Notes: generated by a model from the sequence alone, not told the origin. 64,000 nucleotides of DNA from Thermacetogenium phaeum DSM 12270 (GCF_000305935.1 NC_018870.1:2403001-2467000); one strand, 5' to 3'. Shown: positions 17,305-25,811, counted from the first letter of the stretch. Numbers and translations are program-made.

Positions 17305-17532
17305 TACTGCCGAGTAGGCATAACTCATGAAAAATTGTTAATAAGTGATTATCATTTAATGATTTACATCGTTTTTTATTAATTTCCTGCTCAGCAAACT
17401 CACTTTTAACCCATATTGAGCTCCCCCCAACAGGCTGTTACATCCGGCCGGTCGCCATCTCAAGCGTCATTTTCCAATTGCCACAAGCTTACCGCTACCC
17501 GGCAACCTGGCCCAACAAATAGCTTTATTGCC

Positions 17533-17940
17533 TCATTTCTCTCTGATAACCTTCACAATACCCCTTTCTCCGTCAATTATCAGGTGGTCTCCGGTCTCTA
17601 TTTCTGCGATGTTGATGCGATCGACCATCGGCAAATCGGCAACTATAGCCCCGATCACCACGACCGAATCAGCTTCGGCATTAACGATACCTGTAGGACC
17701 AACCCCGTTTCTGACAAGGTCATAGAGCATATAGGAACCGCCTGTGGAACCCTTCGCCGACGGAAAGACCAGGATCTTCCCTTTCAGGCACTGCCCCTCA
17801 ATTTCATGGCCTCTCTCAATCACATAACCGGTTTTGGGGTTGATACTGCCCATGAAGGAGATGGGATCTCTGGTCACCAGCGCTTCACCTTCGGCTGTGC
17901 CTTCAACGATTTTACGACCTGTCAAGACCTTTGTGATCAT
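17533..17940 (-). CDS. Aconitase X, small (swivel) subunit
   Basis: 135 aa, DUF126/AcnX swivelling domain: MITKVLTGRKIVEGTAEGEA, PISFMGSINPKTGYVIERGHEI, the serine-rich KGSTGGSYMLYDL loop and a C-terminal GDHLIIDGERGIV. Start overlaps the large-subunit stop by 4 bases (ATGA), so the two are coupled. Separate small and large subunits are usual in archaeal-type phosphomevalonate dehydratase, while many bacterial hydroxyproline dehydratases are fused. Here the reaction is presumably a dehydration of a hydroxy acid. Confidence 0.9.
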   Translation of the reverse strand: MITKVLTGRKIVEGTAEGEALVTRDPISFMGSINPKTGYVIERGHEIEGQCLKGKILVFPSAKGSTGGSYMLYDLVRNGVGPTGIVNAEADSVVVIGAIVADLPMVDRINIAEIETGDHLIIDGERGIVKVIREK

Positions 17941-19157
17941 GCCTTACCACTCCAGTATCCCTTAATCGCCGCATCAACACACTCTTCGATCTCCAGAAGC
18001 CCCGTCTTCAAGTTCCAAAGCCCCGGAGCGTAATGGGCAAGCTTTCCAGAATTCGTCAGCAGCTTCTTATAGCCTTTGGTGCTCGTCGGCGCCAGCACCG
18101 GACAGGTATCGCAAATAATTCTCGCTCCGGCTTTTTCAATTATCTCCGTCAACCCCATTTTGTCTGCCAGGACCTTGGTCTGCCTGGCCGTACAAACCCA
18201 GAACTCCGCCTTCACTTTTTTCCCCTCAAGGAGCCGGGCCACCTTACCGATTTCCACTATCGAACAGTGAGGGCAACCGATAACCACAAAGTCCACATCA
18301 CCGTTAATGGTGAATTTTTCAACGACTTCTCGATATTCCTTGCGCCCGAATATAATGGGCTCCTGCTTCCCGATAACCGCATCCGCAGTCGGTGCTTCCG
18401 GTGTGACTCCCACTATGTGATAAAGGGCTACTGCACCAGATGAAGCGATGGCTGCACTCAAGGCCTTGAGGTTTTCCAACGTGGGTCGCCATTTGATCCC
18501 CTCAAAGACGGGAACATCCCTTCCCGCTATCCGGCCGGCAAAGTAACCGAGAACAGCATAATCTTTGTCAGTTTTCAACTCCATGTCAACCCTGATCAGG
18601 TATTTCCCTTTGCGGTTTTCTTCGAGATGAAAACCGTACTCCGGGACCCTTCCCGTTACGGCAGCCGCCAGTGCGCTGGGGCCACCCTCTCTGTTGGTGC
18701 GCGCCCCGACTACCGAGTTGACATAAGCTACCGCAGAGGATTCACCCCAGGCAATGTGCTCTCCCATGGCCGGAATGTTGCCCGTCAAGTATGGGGCACA
18801 GGTATAGGTAGCTATTGCTCCCATTTTCTGGTAGGCGTCAAGCAGTTCGATCTGTTTTAGGGCAAAGCACCGCGGAAAGTGATACTCCAGTTCTTCCCAG
18901 CGCTCAGAATCGATCCCGATGGTGTTGAGGGTCACCGGGATCGTGAAGCGCCCCTCCCTGCTGGCATCCTTCACAAAGTTCAAACCAGCATCTCCCGCGA
19001 CCCGGTAGGATACGCCGGGAGAATGGACATTCTTGATCTTCAGCATTCTTTCGGCGCCGTAGATCTCACCCAGAGCTACCAGTATCTTCAGGGATTTCCG
19101 AACTACCTCGCCGTACTCACCGTCAAGCATCCTCTTCTCTTCGTCGGTTAACTGCAT
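17937..19157 (-). CDS. Aconitase X, large catalytic subunit
   Basis: 406 aa from ATG 19157 (AGGGGAGC ribosome site); the upstream 18 in-frame codons are unlikely to be translated. AcnX features: MQLTDEEKRMLDGEYGE, SPGVSYRVAGDAGL, GESSAVAYVNSVVGARTNREGGPSAL, VVIGCPHCSIVEIGKVA and ICDTCPVLAP, which includes candidate Fe-S ligand cysteines. Known AcnX activities are cis-3-hydroxy-L-proline dehydratase and mevalonate-5-phosphate dehydratase. The TRAP/aldolase context suggests catabolism of an imported hydroxy acid, but the phosphomevalonate activity cannot be excluded from sequence. Confidence 0.9.
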   Translation of the reverse strand: MQLTDEEKRMLDGEYGEVVRKSLKILVALGEIYGAERMLKIKNVHSPGVSYRVAGDAGLNFVKDASREGRFTIPVTLNTIGIDSERWEELEYHFPRCFALKQIELLDAYQKMGAIATYTCAPYLTGNIPAMGEHIAWGESSAVAYVNSVVGARTNREGGPSALAAAVTGRVPEYGFHLEENRKGKYLIRVDMELKTDKDYAVLGYFAGRIAGRDVPVFEGIKWRPTLENLKALSAAIASSGAVALYHIVGVTPEAPTADAVIGKQEPIIFGRKEYREVVEKFTINGDVDFVVIGCPHCSIVEIGKVARLLEGKKVKAEFWVCTARQTKVLADKMGLTEIIEKAGARIICDTCPVLAPTSTKGYKKLLTNSGKLAHYAPGLWNLKTGLLEIEECVDAAIKGYWSGKA

Positions 19158-19279
19158 CTTTGCTCCCCTTTGACCTGTTCTTATATGCCGCGTCTGACAG
19201 ATTAGTGGCAATGACTAAATACGATTTTCGATTACTGTGCAACTCTTCTTGCTATTAGCTCACACATTTGTAGCTGACA

Positions 19280-19954
19280 TTATTTGCGGCGTGTTTGTAA
19301 ATTGTGGTACCCTACCCGGGATCGCGCCTCACGCAGCGTAGCCCCGTTTTTTACTTCCCGGACAATAATCTCTTCTTTTTCGGCTATCTCCCTGGCTACA
19401 TCCAATACTTCAGCGGCTTTCTCCTGGGGTATAACCACAACTCCGGTGTCGTCGCCGAGCATGATATCTCCGGGTTTGACCAGCACTCCGGAAATCGCCA
19501 CCGGCACATTAACAGCATCTACCTGAACCCGGTCCTTGCCGGTCACCATATAAAAGCCCTTGGTAAAGATAGGATAACGCAGCTCACGAATACCGCTTAT
19601 ATCCCTGCAGACCCCGTCGATAACCGTACCGGCGACCCCTTTGCGGGATGCGGTCAGCGACATCAGGTCACCCCAAACGGTGCAGTATTCCCGTCCGGCG
19701 TTGTCAATCACGACAACCTGCCCCGGCTCGACGTCATCCAGGAAGTCCCCCACAGTTCCCTTAACCACGCCGCAGGGAACGTAATGCACTGTAAAGGCCG
19801 GCCCGCACATGGTGACACCGGGAACAATCGGCTTAATACCCAATAAACCTCCGCTAATTCCCAATCTGTCAAGAGCATCGGAAACGCTGGTCGTATCCAG
19901 TTCTTTGAAAGCCTTAATGAGATCCGGATCCGTTTTTCCGACACTTGCAGCCAT
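19280..19954 (-). CDS. RraA-like / HMG aldolase-like protein 1
   Basis: 224 aa, 4-hydroxy-4-methyl-2-oxoglutarate aldolase/RraA fold. SVSDALDRLGI at the N terminus, VVVIDNAG, and the signature VWGDLMSLTASRKGVAGTVIDGVCRD, in which the Arg-Asp pair binds substrate and metal, followed by PGDIMLGDDTGVVVIPQE. Family members cleave 2-oxo-4-hydroxy acids to pyruvate or decarboxylate oxaloacetate. First (3'-most) of three tandem paralogues, 33 bases after the next one. Confidence 0.88.
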   Translation of the reverse strand: MAASVGKTDPDLIKAFKELDTTSVSDALDRLGISGGLLGIKPIVPGVTMCGPAFTVHYVPCGVVKGTVGDFLDDVEPGQVVVIDNAGREYCTVWGDLMSLTASRKGVAGTVIDGVCRDISGIRELRYPIFTKGFYMVTGKDRVQVDAVNVPVAISGVLVKPGDIMLGDDTGVVVIPQEKAAEVLDVAREIAEKEEIIVREVKNGATLREARSRVGYHNLQTRRK

Positions 19955-19987
19955 TAGACTCCCTCCTTTAAAAAGTTTTGAAAGAAG

Positions 19988-20638
19988 TTATTTAGAGCTT
20001 TTCATCTGCAGCAGCTTGTCGAACCCGTATATCTCCAGAGTGGTCTTTCCCTGGCGGAGCAGTTCCCTTACCTTCTCCTCCCTGGCAGCTATCCCCCTGG
20101 CCCGCTCCAAAACCTCCCCGGCCTTCTCCCGGGGCACGACAACCACGCCGTCGCGATCCCCTACGACAATGTCACCTGGTCTGACGACAACCCCTCCGCA
20201 CTGGATCACTTCGTTGATGGTGCCCACGCTCTCCTTGACCGTACCTCCTGGATTAAAGGCCCGACAGAAGAGAGGCAACCCCAGCTCTTCAATATCGCCG
20301 GAATCACGGCAGGCGCCGTCGATAACCACACCGGCAAGCCCTCTCTCCTGGCAGGCGATGGCCATGATTTCCCCGAACGGCCCCGCCCCGACGTAGGCAT
20401 GGGCATCGATCACCAGAACCGATCCCGGCTCCGCCTCATAAATTGCCTTGTGTATCGTCAGGTTATCTCCGGGCTGACAGCGCACGGTCACCGCAGGGCC
20501 GGCCATTTTGGTTTTGGGATCAATCGGTTTGATCGCTGGGTCCATGTTTCCGCTCTTACCGTTGGCATCACAGACATTACCCGTCGGCAGCTTCATAAAA
20601 CTCTGGATATCTTCCCGACTCAACGACATTCTCAACAC
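19988..20638 (-). CDS. RraA-like / HMG aldolase-like protein 2
   Basis: 216 aa; ATG at codon 4 (20629) may be the real start. Signature PFGEIMAIACQERGLAGVVIDGACRDSGDI and PGDIVVGDRDGVVVVPRE. The N terminus (NVCDANGKSGNMDPAI) departs from the VADALD pattern of its neighbours, so substrate may differ. This suggests three diverged enzymes or a hetero-oligomer, not simple gene dosage. Confidence 0.86.
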   Translation of the reverse strand: MLRMSLSREDIQSFMKLPTGNVCDANGKSGNMDPAIKPIDPKTKMAGPAVTVRCQPGDNLTIHKAIYEAEPGSVLVIDAHAYVGAGPFGEIMAIACQERGLAGVVIDGACRDSGDIEELGLPLFCRAFNPGGTVKESVGTINEVIQCGGVVVRPGDIVVGDRDGVVVVPREKAGEVLERARGIAAREEKVRELLRQGKTTLEIYGFDKLLQMKSSK

Positions 20639-20672
20639 TTCCTTGGCCGTTATTGCTTGAAAGTAACCTTCT

Positions 20673-21344
20673 CTATTTCAGCATTTTTTCATAGTTATAC
20701 TTGGTGTCTACTTCCAGCATAGAACGCCCGGCACGGATCTCGGCGATCATGCTCTCCTCTTTTTCGAAGAGTTCTTCGGCCTTCTCCACCACTTCGTCGA
20801 GCCTCTCCTGGGGTATGATGACGACCCCGCTGCGGTCGGCGATAACCACATCTCCCGGACGGACCTGAACACCGCCGAACTGGATCAGAACGTTGGTGGC
20901 CTCCTCCATGATCCTTCCTCTGGCCGTAGCCACAACCGAGCCCCGAGCGTAAACCGGGAACTTGATTGCGACGTAATCATCGACATCACGGCAGGCGCCG
21001 TCGATCACCACTCCGGAAACGCCCTTCATCTGGGCACCGTTTGCCAGGATTCCCCCCCAGCACGAAGTATCCAGACGCCCTCCGTTGTCGACTACGATGA
21101 CATCCCCCGGCTCTGCGGCCTCAATGGCCTTCACCCCCAGGTGATGCTTGCTCTTGGTCAACCCGGCGGCCGTAAGCTTTACGGTAACCGCTTTTCCCAC
21201 GATTTTGGACGCACCCTCCCAGATCGGCCGAATTCCGTAGGTGGCCCCTTTAAGCCCGAGGGCATCGAGCGCATCCGCAACATTGGTTGTCGACAGCCTT
21301 TCGAGACGTTGGCGATACCGCTCATCCAACGGCAATCTAATCAT
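20673..21344 (-). CDS. RraA-like / HMG aldolase-like protein 3
   Basis: 223 aa. STTNVADALDALGLKGATYG, VVVDNGGRLDTSCWGGILANGAQMKGVSGVVIDGACRDVDDY and PGDVVIADRSGVVIIPQE. The middle segment has CWGGILANGA where paralogue 1 has VWGDLMSLTA, so the Asp is replaced by Gly near the metal site. Gene is 34 bases upstream of paralogue 2 and 128 bases downstream of the flavoprotein gene, in one probable operon. Confidence 0.86.
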   Translation of the reverse strand: MIRLPLDERYRQRLERLSTTNVADALDALGLKGATYGIRPIWEGASKIVGKAVTVKLTAAGLTKSKHHLGVKAIEAAEPGDVIVVDNGGRLDTSCWGGILANGAQMKGVSGVVIDGACRDVDDYVAIKFPVYARGSVVATARGRIMEEATNVLIQFGGVQVRPGDVVIADRSGVVIIPQERLDEVVEKAEELFEKEESMIAEIRAGRSMLEVDTKYNYEKMLK

Positions 21345-21472
21345 CTCCCGTGATCATATTTCTCATCGGCTTTGGGCATGTCTCAAAGGTTCATCCTGCC
21401 CGGGGCAGTCCCCTCATACAAAGCTCCATGCCCATTAAGATTATATGTTAATGTGTTTAGGGGGGGGCTTTG

Positions 21473-23131
21473 TTAAAGCTTCTCCGTCTTCACTACCAGC
21501 TCACCGTCTGGGCCCCGATAAACAACCAGCCTTTTGACCCAATCACTGCCGGTAGCCGGAAAATCCTCCCGGTAATGCGTGCCCCGGCTCTCTTCTCTGG
21601 CTAACGCCGCCGAAGCCAGGATCTCGCCCACCAGGAGACGGTTAATCAGCATCTGGCTCTGCGCCTGTCGTTTTTGGGCGTCGATAAATTCTAAAACCTT
21701 TTTCAGACCTTGAGCCCTGCGCACTACGGTCAGTTCCCGATAATAGAGATATGCGCTTTTTTCTAGAATTGCTTCCTCACCGGCCTGAGGGGACACTCCC
21801 TCGATCTTCACAGGCAATCCCTTTGGCGCATGCCGGCAGGTGCCCTTCTCTTTGAAGCACAAGGCTGCTTCCGCGGCCTTTCTTCCCGCCCGGTAGCCGA
21901 ACACCTGGGTGTCGATCAGGTTGTTCCCTCCGGGGCGGTCCGAGCCGTGGACTCCGCCGGTAACTTCACCCGCCGCATAGAGCCCTTCTACACCTGTGAA
22001 GCCGTCGGCATCGATCAAGACTCCACCATTGAAGTTCTGCACGACCAGGCCGAGTTCAATCGTTTCTCGGGCCAGATCGACCCCGGCATTCTTCAGGAAC
22101 TCATAGGTGATGGGAGCCTTTACCCTTAAGACCTCCTCTCCCGCATGGGTCACATCAAAAATTATCCCGTCATCTGGCGTCCCCCGACCCTCCAAGATCT
22201 CTTTAAATATCGCTATATCCAGGTACATGGCGATCGTCCGCACCGAAAAGGGATAGGACATTGCCTTGGCGTCGACTACTTCCCCGACATCGACGCCTGT
22301 GGGACAGTAACGCCCCAAAAACTCTTCACCCAGTGCGTTTGTGAGTTTCGGCCGGAGACGCCACATATGGCTGTGGATAATGAACTTTATCCTCGGCTTC
22401 ACCACGGCAGGCCCGATCTGGAAAAACTCCATATTAACCAGCCGCGCCCCTGCCCGGTAGGCCATCGCCCATCCGTCACCTTCAACTGTCGGCGGGTTCA
22501 CATTCTTTCTAAAGGCCCTTCCGGCCCCACCGGTAGCCAGCACCACCGCTCCTGCAGATACATGGAGCGGCTCCTCGCCGACCAAACCTACAGCCCCGCA
22601 GACGCGACCGTTGTCGTCTTGAACCAGATCCAGGATGCGGGCGTTTTCCAGAACGTTGACGCCGATTGCGGCATTGGCCTTTTTAAGGACGGCGACGATT
22701 TCCCGTCCGGTAGAACCGCCACAGGTTAAGGACCTCGCCTTGGTGCAACCGGATAACTTCCTCTGCACCGGCCGTCCGTCCCGGCTGTCAAATTGCAGGC
22801 CGAGGGCCATTAATTCTTCGATCCTGGCACACGCCTCTTCGGCAATGACCCTGCAAAGCACGGGATCGCTTAAGCCCCCGCCGGTTTCCAGCATATCCTG
22901 GAGATAGACTTCGGGGCTGTCCCCGTCACCCATGTAATTAAAGGGGGCGTTGATCCCTAAGCTCTCCGAAGCAATCAGATTGGTACTTCCACTCAGCCCA
23001 TACTTGCCGGCCACGACAAGGGTTACGTTCAGCTCCGGGTGCCTTCGCTTCGCTTCATAGGCGGCGCGGCTTCCCGCCGCTCCGCCCCCGATTACCAAAA
23101 CATCACACTTCAACTCAACCATGCTTTTCAC
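21473..23131 (-). CDS. FAD-dependent fumarate-reductase/aspartate-oxidase-like flavoprotein
   Basis: 552 aa. N-terminal dinucleotide-binding VLVIGGGAAGSRAAYEAKRR (about 11-31), then KYGLSGSTNLIASESLG, GAVVLATGGAG, and the C-terminal FAD motif YAAGEVTGGVHGSDRPGGN. Resembles the catalytic subunit of SdhA/FrdA/AprA enzymes but is cytoplasmic, with no signal peptide. It sits 33 bases downstream of preA copy 2, whose Fe-S domain could be its electron partner. Likely oxidises or reduces a C-C bond in the local carboxylate pathway. Substrate unknown. Confidence 0.88.
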   Translation of the reverse strand: MKSMVELKCDVLVIGGGAAGSRAAYEAKRRHPELNVTLVVAGKYGLSGSTNLIASESLGINAPFNYMGDGDSPEVYLQDMLETGGGLSDPVLCRVIAEEACARIEELMALGLQFDSRDGRPVQRKLSGCTKARSLTCGGSTGREIVAVLKKANAAIGVNVLENARILDLVQDDNGRVCGAVGLVGEEPLHVSAGAVVLATGGAGRAFRKNVNPPTVEGDGWAMAYRAGARLVNMEFFQIGPAVVKPRIKFIIHSHMWRLRPKLTNALGEEFLGRYCPTGVDVGEVVDAKAMSYPFSVRTIAMYLDIAIFKEILEGRGTPDDGIIFDVTHAGEEVLRVKAPITYEFLKNAGVDLARETIELGLVVQNFNGGVLIDADGFTGVEGLYAAGEVTGGVHGSDRPGGNNLIDTQVFGYRAGRKAAEAALCFKEKGTCRHAPKGLPVKIEGVSPQAGEEAILEKSAYLYYRELTVVRRAQGLKKVLEFIDAQKRQAQSQMLINRLLVGEILASAALAREESRGTHYREDFPATGSDWVKRLVVYRGPDGELVVKTEKL

Positions 23132-23164
23132 CCAGCTTCTCGTTTTTCCGGCCGCTTATCTGCC

Positions 23165-24358
23165 TTATCTGCCCTTGCTCATGGAGACGGCGTTCTGCGG
23201 GCAGACTTCCATGCACATTCCGCAGCCATCGCATACCTCGGGGTTGACTATCGCTCCCGCTTTCGTCAGCTTGATGGCAGCGTAGAAGCAGCTCCTGATG
23301 CAGGTACCGCATTTGTTGCACTTCTTGAAGTCTACTACCGCATGTACCCCTTCCGGCTCCCTCTCGATGTCTCTCGTCTTCAGTATGTTCGGCAGCGCCA
23401 CCCCCCGAATCTCGTCCAGCGAGCTGTAGCCCTTGCTGTCCAGCCAGGCGTTGATGTTCTCTACCCACTTCTTGCTGATGTTGTAACCCTGCAGCATGAT
23501 CCCCGCACCAGACTGCACCAGACTGGCCCCTACCATTGTGTAGCGGATGATGTCCTGCCAGTCCCATACTCCCAATCCGGCTATGATCGGAATGTTCAGC
23601 CTCCTCGCCGCCTGGCTCACTATCTTCAGCCCGTAGCCGATGAGGTAGGGCCCTCCCCAGCCTCCCATGGCTCCGGGACCAATCGGCCTGGCCGTCTCAA
23701 TGTCAATCATGATCCCCGATAAGCGGGCCGAAAGATTGACCGCCATCGCTCCCGCTTTCTCCACTTCTTCCGCTATCGCTACCGGATCCGCTGCCTGCGG
23801 CGAAATCTTCACGCTGAACGGTTTCTTCAGTATCCCGGCACACAGTTTGGTGATCTCAGGACAGAGTTCTACCGCCCCAGCTCCCATCTTCACTCCCATG
23901 TCCGCCGCAAAGGGGCAGGAGACGTTCAGTTCTACCCAGTCCGCTTTGGTCTCATTGACCATCTTGCACATGGCCTCCCATTCGTCCATGGTCGCACCCG
24001 ATAGGCTGGCCATGATTACCCCTTCGTCTCCTACCATGTCCTTCGCTTTGTTGATGTCGTCCATGTACTCTTCGTACCCATAGTGCGAGCACTCTTCCAG
24101 CGAGTGCAGGGTGAAGGCGTGCGGCAGTTCGTTCGGATACCCCGGGTAATCTTTGTAGTCAAACAGTTTGAACCGCGGCCGCGGAAATTTCCGCCCCAGT
24201 TTACCACTCTCGCCAAACAGCGACTTCGCTATGGCTCCCGCCGCACCTCCGTCAATACCCCTCTTCATCCCATACCTGTCCATCGTCGGAGTCGCCGATG
24301 CCAATATCACCGGATTCTTAAACTTTACTCCCGCTACTTCTACACTCAGATCCGCCAT
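23165..24358 (-). CDS. PreA-like FMN/4Fe-4S oxidoreductase, copy 2
   Basis: Second copy of the gene at 15206-16399, 397 aa, differing at the C-terminal residue (Arg for Lys) and at two silent positions that I can see. Identity extends through the ribosome site (AGGAGGAAGAGAC) and stops immediately outside it on both sides, so the duplicated block is about 1.2 kb. It is the first gene of preA2-flavoprotein-rraA3-rraA2-rraA1-acnX. Gene conversion or very recent duplication would explain the identity. Confidence 0.87.
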   Translation of the reverse strand: MADLSVEVAGVKFKNPVILASATPTMDRYGMKRGIDGGAAGAIAKSLFGESGKLGRKFPRPRFKLFDYKDYPGYPNELPHAFTLHSLEECSHYGYEEYMDDINKAKDMVGDEGVIMASLSGATMDEWEAMCKMVNETKADWVELNVSCPFAADMGVKMGAGAVELCPEITKLCAGILKKPFSVKISPQAADPVAIAEEVEKAGAMAVNLSARLSGIMIDIETARPIGPGAMGGWGGPYLIGYGLKIVSQAARRLNIPIIAGLGVWDWQDIIRYTMVGASLVQSGAGIMLQGYNISKKWVENINAWLDSKGYSSLDEIRGVALPNILKTRDIEREPEGVHAVVDFKKCNKCGTCIRSCFYAAIKLTKAGAIVNPEVCDGCGMCMEVCPQNAVSMSKGR

Positions 24359-24561
24359 GTCTCTTCCTCCTTAGAGATTATTCACAGGATGATGCTGATG
24401 ACGTTGATGGATGACGTTAATGAGATCTTGGAACAAACCTTTTTGCCGCTTGAGTACTGCTCCCCCCCGGCCCCAATCACTTCAAGAGGCTTCAAATGAA
24501 AACGGATGCTCGCGGATGAAAATAATCGATAGCTCCTGCTTTATACCCATCTCATACTTTG

Positions 24562-24592
24562 ATTATACTTCTGGTATACAATTTCGTGTAAA
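24562..24592 (-). promoter_or_regulatory. Promoter and operator of the preA2-rraA-acnX operon
   Basis: Minus strand: TTACAC-like -35 (about 24586-24591), TATAAT -10 (24562-24567), with TTGTATACCA (24572-24581) between them. The palindrome has one mismatch to TTGTATACAA seen before preA1. Binding here would block RNA polymerase, the expected layout for a GntR repressor. Confidence 0.55.
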
Positions 24593-24838
24593 AAATAAAG
24601 TTTCATCTCTCGAGCCTGATATCAATTGGATCTTGTTCGCTTAAGTCCTAGGGGGAACTCTCCTCTCCAAAAGCCGACTACCTACCGCACCCATACATTT
24701 AACCTGTTTCGCCGACAAGATCCGGATCTCCTGCCGGATCCCGAAAAATTTTTTAGAGAATTTTTTAGCGTAATTCTCTCATCCGCCCTTCCGGGCAACC
24801 CCTGTCAAAATCATAAAATCCAGGCTTCGATTGATTCG

Positions 24839-24848
24839 TTGTATACAC
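24839..24848. promoter_or_regulatory. Additional TTGTATACAA-like site
   Basis: TTGTATACAC followed by TGTGTATGC, about 260 bases upstream of the promoter at 24562-24592. Could be an auxiliary operator for the same GntR protein. The rest of 24359-24925 holds no gene I can support, only AT-rich DNA and a small AGAGAATT/AATTCTCT hairpin. Confidence 0.35.
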
Positions 24849-24925
24849 TGTGTATGCTTTTGATATATTCCATTCGCCGCCGAAAATAAAACTCCTCCCT
24901 CCCTTCAAAAAATTTTTTAAATTTA

Positions 24926-24952
24926 TTAGCACTCGAGCGGTAAGAGTGCTAA
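24926..24952. promoter_or_regulatory. CIRCE element (HrcA operator), orphan
   Basis: Perfect consensus TTAGCACTC-N9-GAGTGCTAA. HrcA binds CIRCE in front of groESL, hrcA-grpE-dnaK or hsp20. On the minus strand the element overlaps TTAGCA/TAATAA promoter boxes and is followed by a strong GGGAGGGAGGAG ribosome site and an ATG, but the frame ends after 20 codons. No chaperone gene is present on either side. Confidence 0.85.
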
Positions 24953-24971
24953 GAGCATTGCTAAGGACATA

Positions 24972-25013
24972 AGGAAAGAAATAATAACCGGCCTGCCGCC
25001 GGAACGGCAGGCC
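24972..25013 (-). terminator. Intrinsic terminator of a truncated gene
   Basis: GGCCTGCCG (24990-24998) pairs with CGGCAGGCC (25005-25013), followed on the minus strand by GGTTATTATTTCTTT. It closes the gene remnant at 25089-25235. Confidence 0.6.
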
Positions 25014-25088
25014 GCATCTGAGGCTGCGTCAAGCCGGGCGCTGCCGGCTCTAAAGCCCTTCCCCCTGGCCTTATTACCGTCCGCGCCT

Positions 25089-25235
25089 TCAGTCCTCCAG
25101 GATCCTGCCGTCGGTGCTGAGGGCAACCAACGCGGTACCATAGTTCCCTTTGGGTGCAGCTTGTCCCACCTTCGGAAGGAGGAAAGGCGAGAAGAAGCTT
25201 TCACAAGGATAAGAATTCGCAGTGCAGCCGGGGTT
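25089..25235 (-). pseudogene. Possible 3' remnant of an unidentified gene
   Basis: Minus strand frame reads VGQAAPKGNYGTALVALSTD and ends GRILED before TGA 25089-25091, which looks protein-like. Upstream it meets an in-frame TAG near 25236 with no start codon, so the 5' part is gone. Family not recognised. It lies between the MNT/HEPN promoter and the orphan CIRCE. Confidence 0.3.
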
Positions 25236-25319
25236 ACCCTATCCCTGATAAAATATGGTATGATGGTATCGGGAAACGGCGGCCGCACTTACCTTACGCC
25301 GGCATCCGGAGGGGAAAGA

Positions 25320-25811
25320 GTGTACCTGGAGCGCTTCCAAGAAATCCTCAAAGAACTGCAGAAGGCCGTAGAGGAGGTCTACGGCCAGCGGCTGGTAACC
25401 CTGGCCGTTTTCGGCTCCGTGGGGCGCAATACGCCGCGCCCGGATTCAGACATCGATCTGTTGATCGTAGCGGACGACCTCCCCCCCGGCCGGATCAGGC
25501 GGGTAAGAGAGTTCGAACTGGTAGAGGAAAAACTGCAGCCGCTGCTGGAAAGAATGCGGCAAAAAGGAATCGAAACATCCCTCTCCCCCCTGATCAAGGA
25601 GCCTGGAGATGTCCTGAAAGGAAGCCTGATTTTTCTGGACATGCTGGACGACGCCCGTATTCTTTACGACAAAAACTCCTTCTTCCGAAACTATCTAATC
25701 GAACTGAGGAAAAGGCTCGACGAACTGGGAGCCAAAAAGGTATACAGGGGTGGTGCCTGGTACTGGGTGCTGAAAGAAAAATACAAGCCCGGTGAGGAGT
25801 TCGAAATATGA
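25320..25811 (+). CDS. Nucleotidyltransferase-domain protein (MNT partner)
   Basis: 163 aa from GTG 25320, chosen because GGAGGGG lies 5 bases upstream and the first family residues follow at once (VYLERFQEILKEL). Contains the nucleotidyltransferase motif GSVGRNTPRPDSDIDLLIV with the catalytic DxD. A TATGAT -10 precedes it. Overlaps the HEPN gene by 4 bases (ATGA). In MNT-HEPN modules the nucleotidyltransferase modifies or neutralises its HEPN partner. That role is inferred from pairing. Confidence 0.87.
   Translation: MYLERFQEILKELQKAVEEVYGQRLVTLAVFGSVGRNTPRPDSDIDLLIVADDLPPGRIRRVREFELVEEKLQPLLERMRQKGIETSLSPLIKEPGDVLKGSLIFLDMLDDARILYDKNSFFRNYLIELRKRLDELGAKKVYRGGAWYWVLKEKYKPGEEFEI

Noticed and set aside
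22140-23722. Long plus-strand frames opposite the flavoprotein and PreA genes
   Set aside because: High-GC shadow frames; conserved motifs are on the minus strand.
25089-25160. T-box-like TGGTACCGCG on the minus strand
   Set aside because: The motif matches the T-box core, but it lies in a protein-like frame, lacks the AGGG prefix and a specifier stem, and is followed by a stop codon and no downstream regulated gene.
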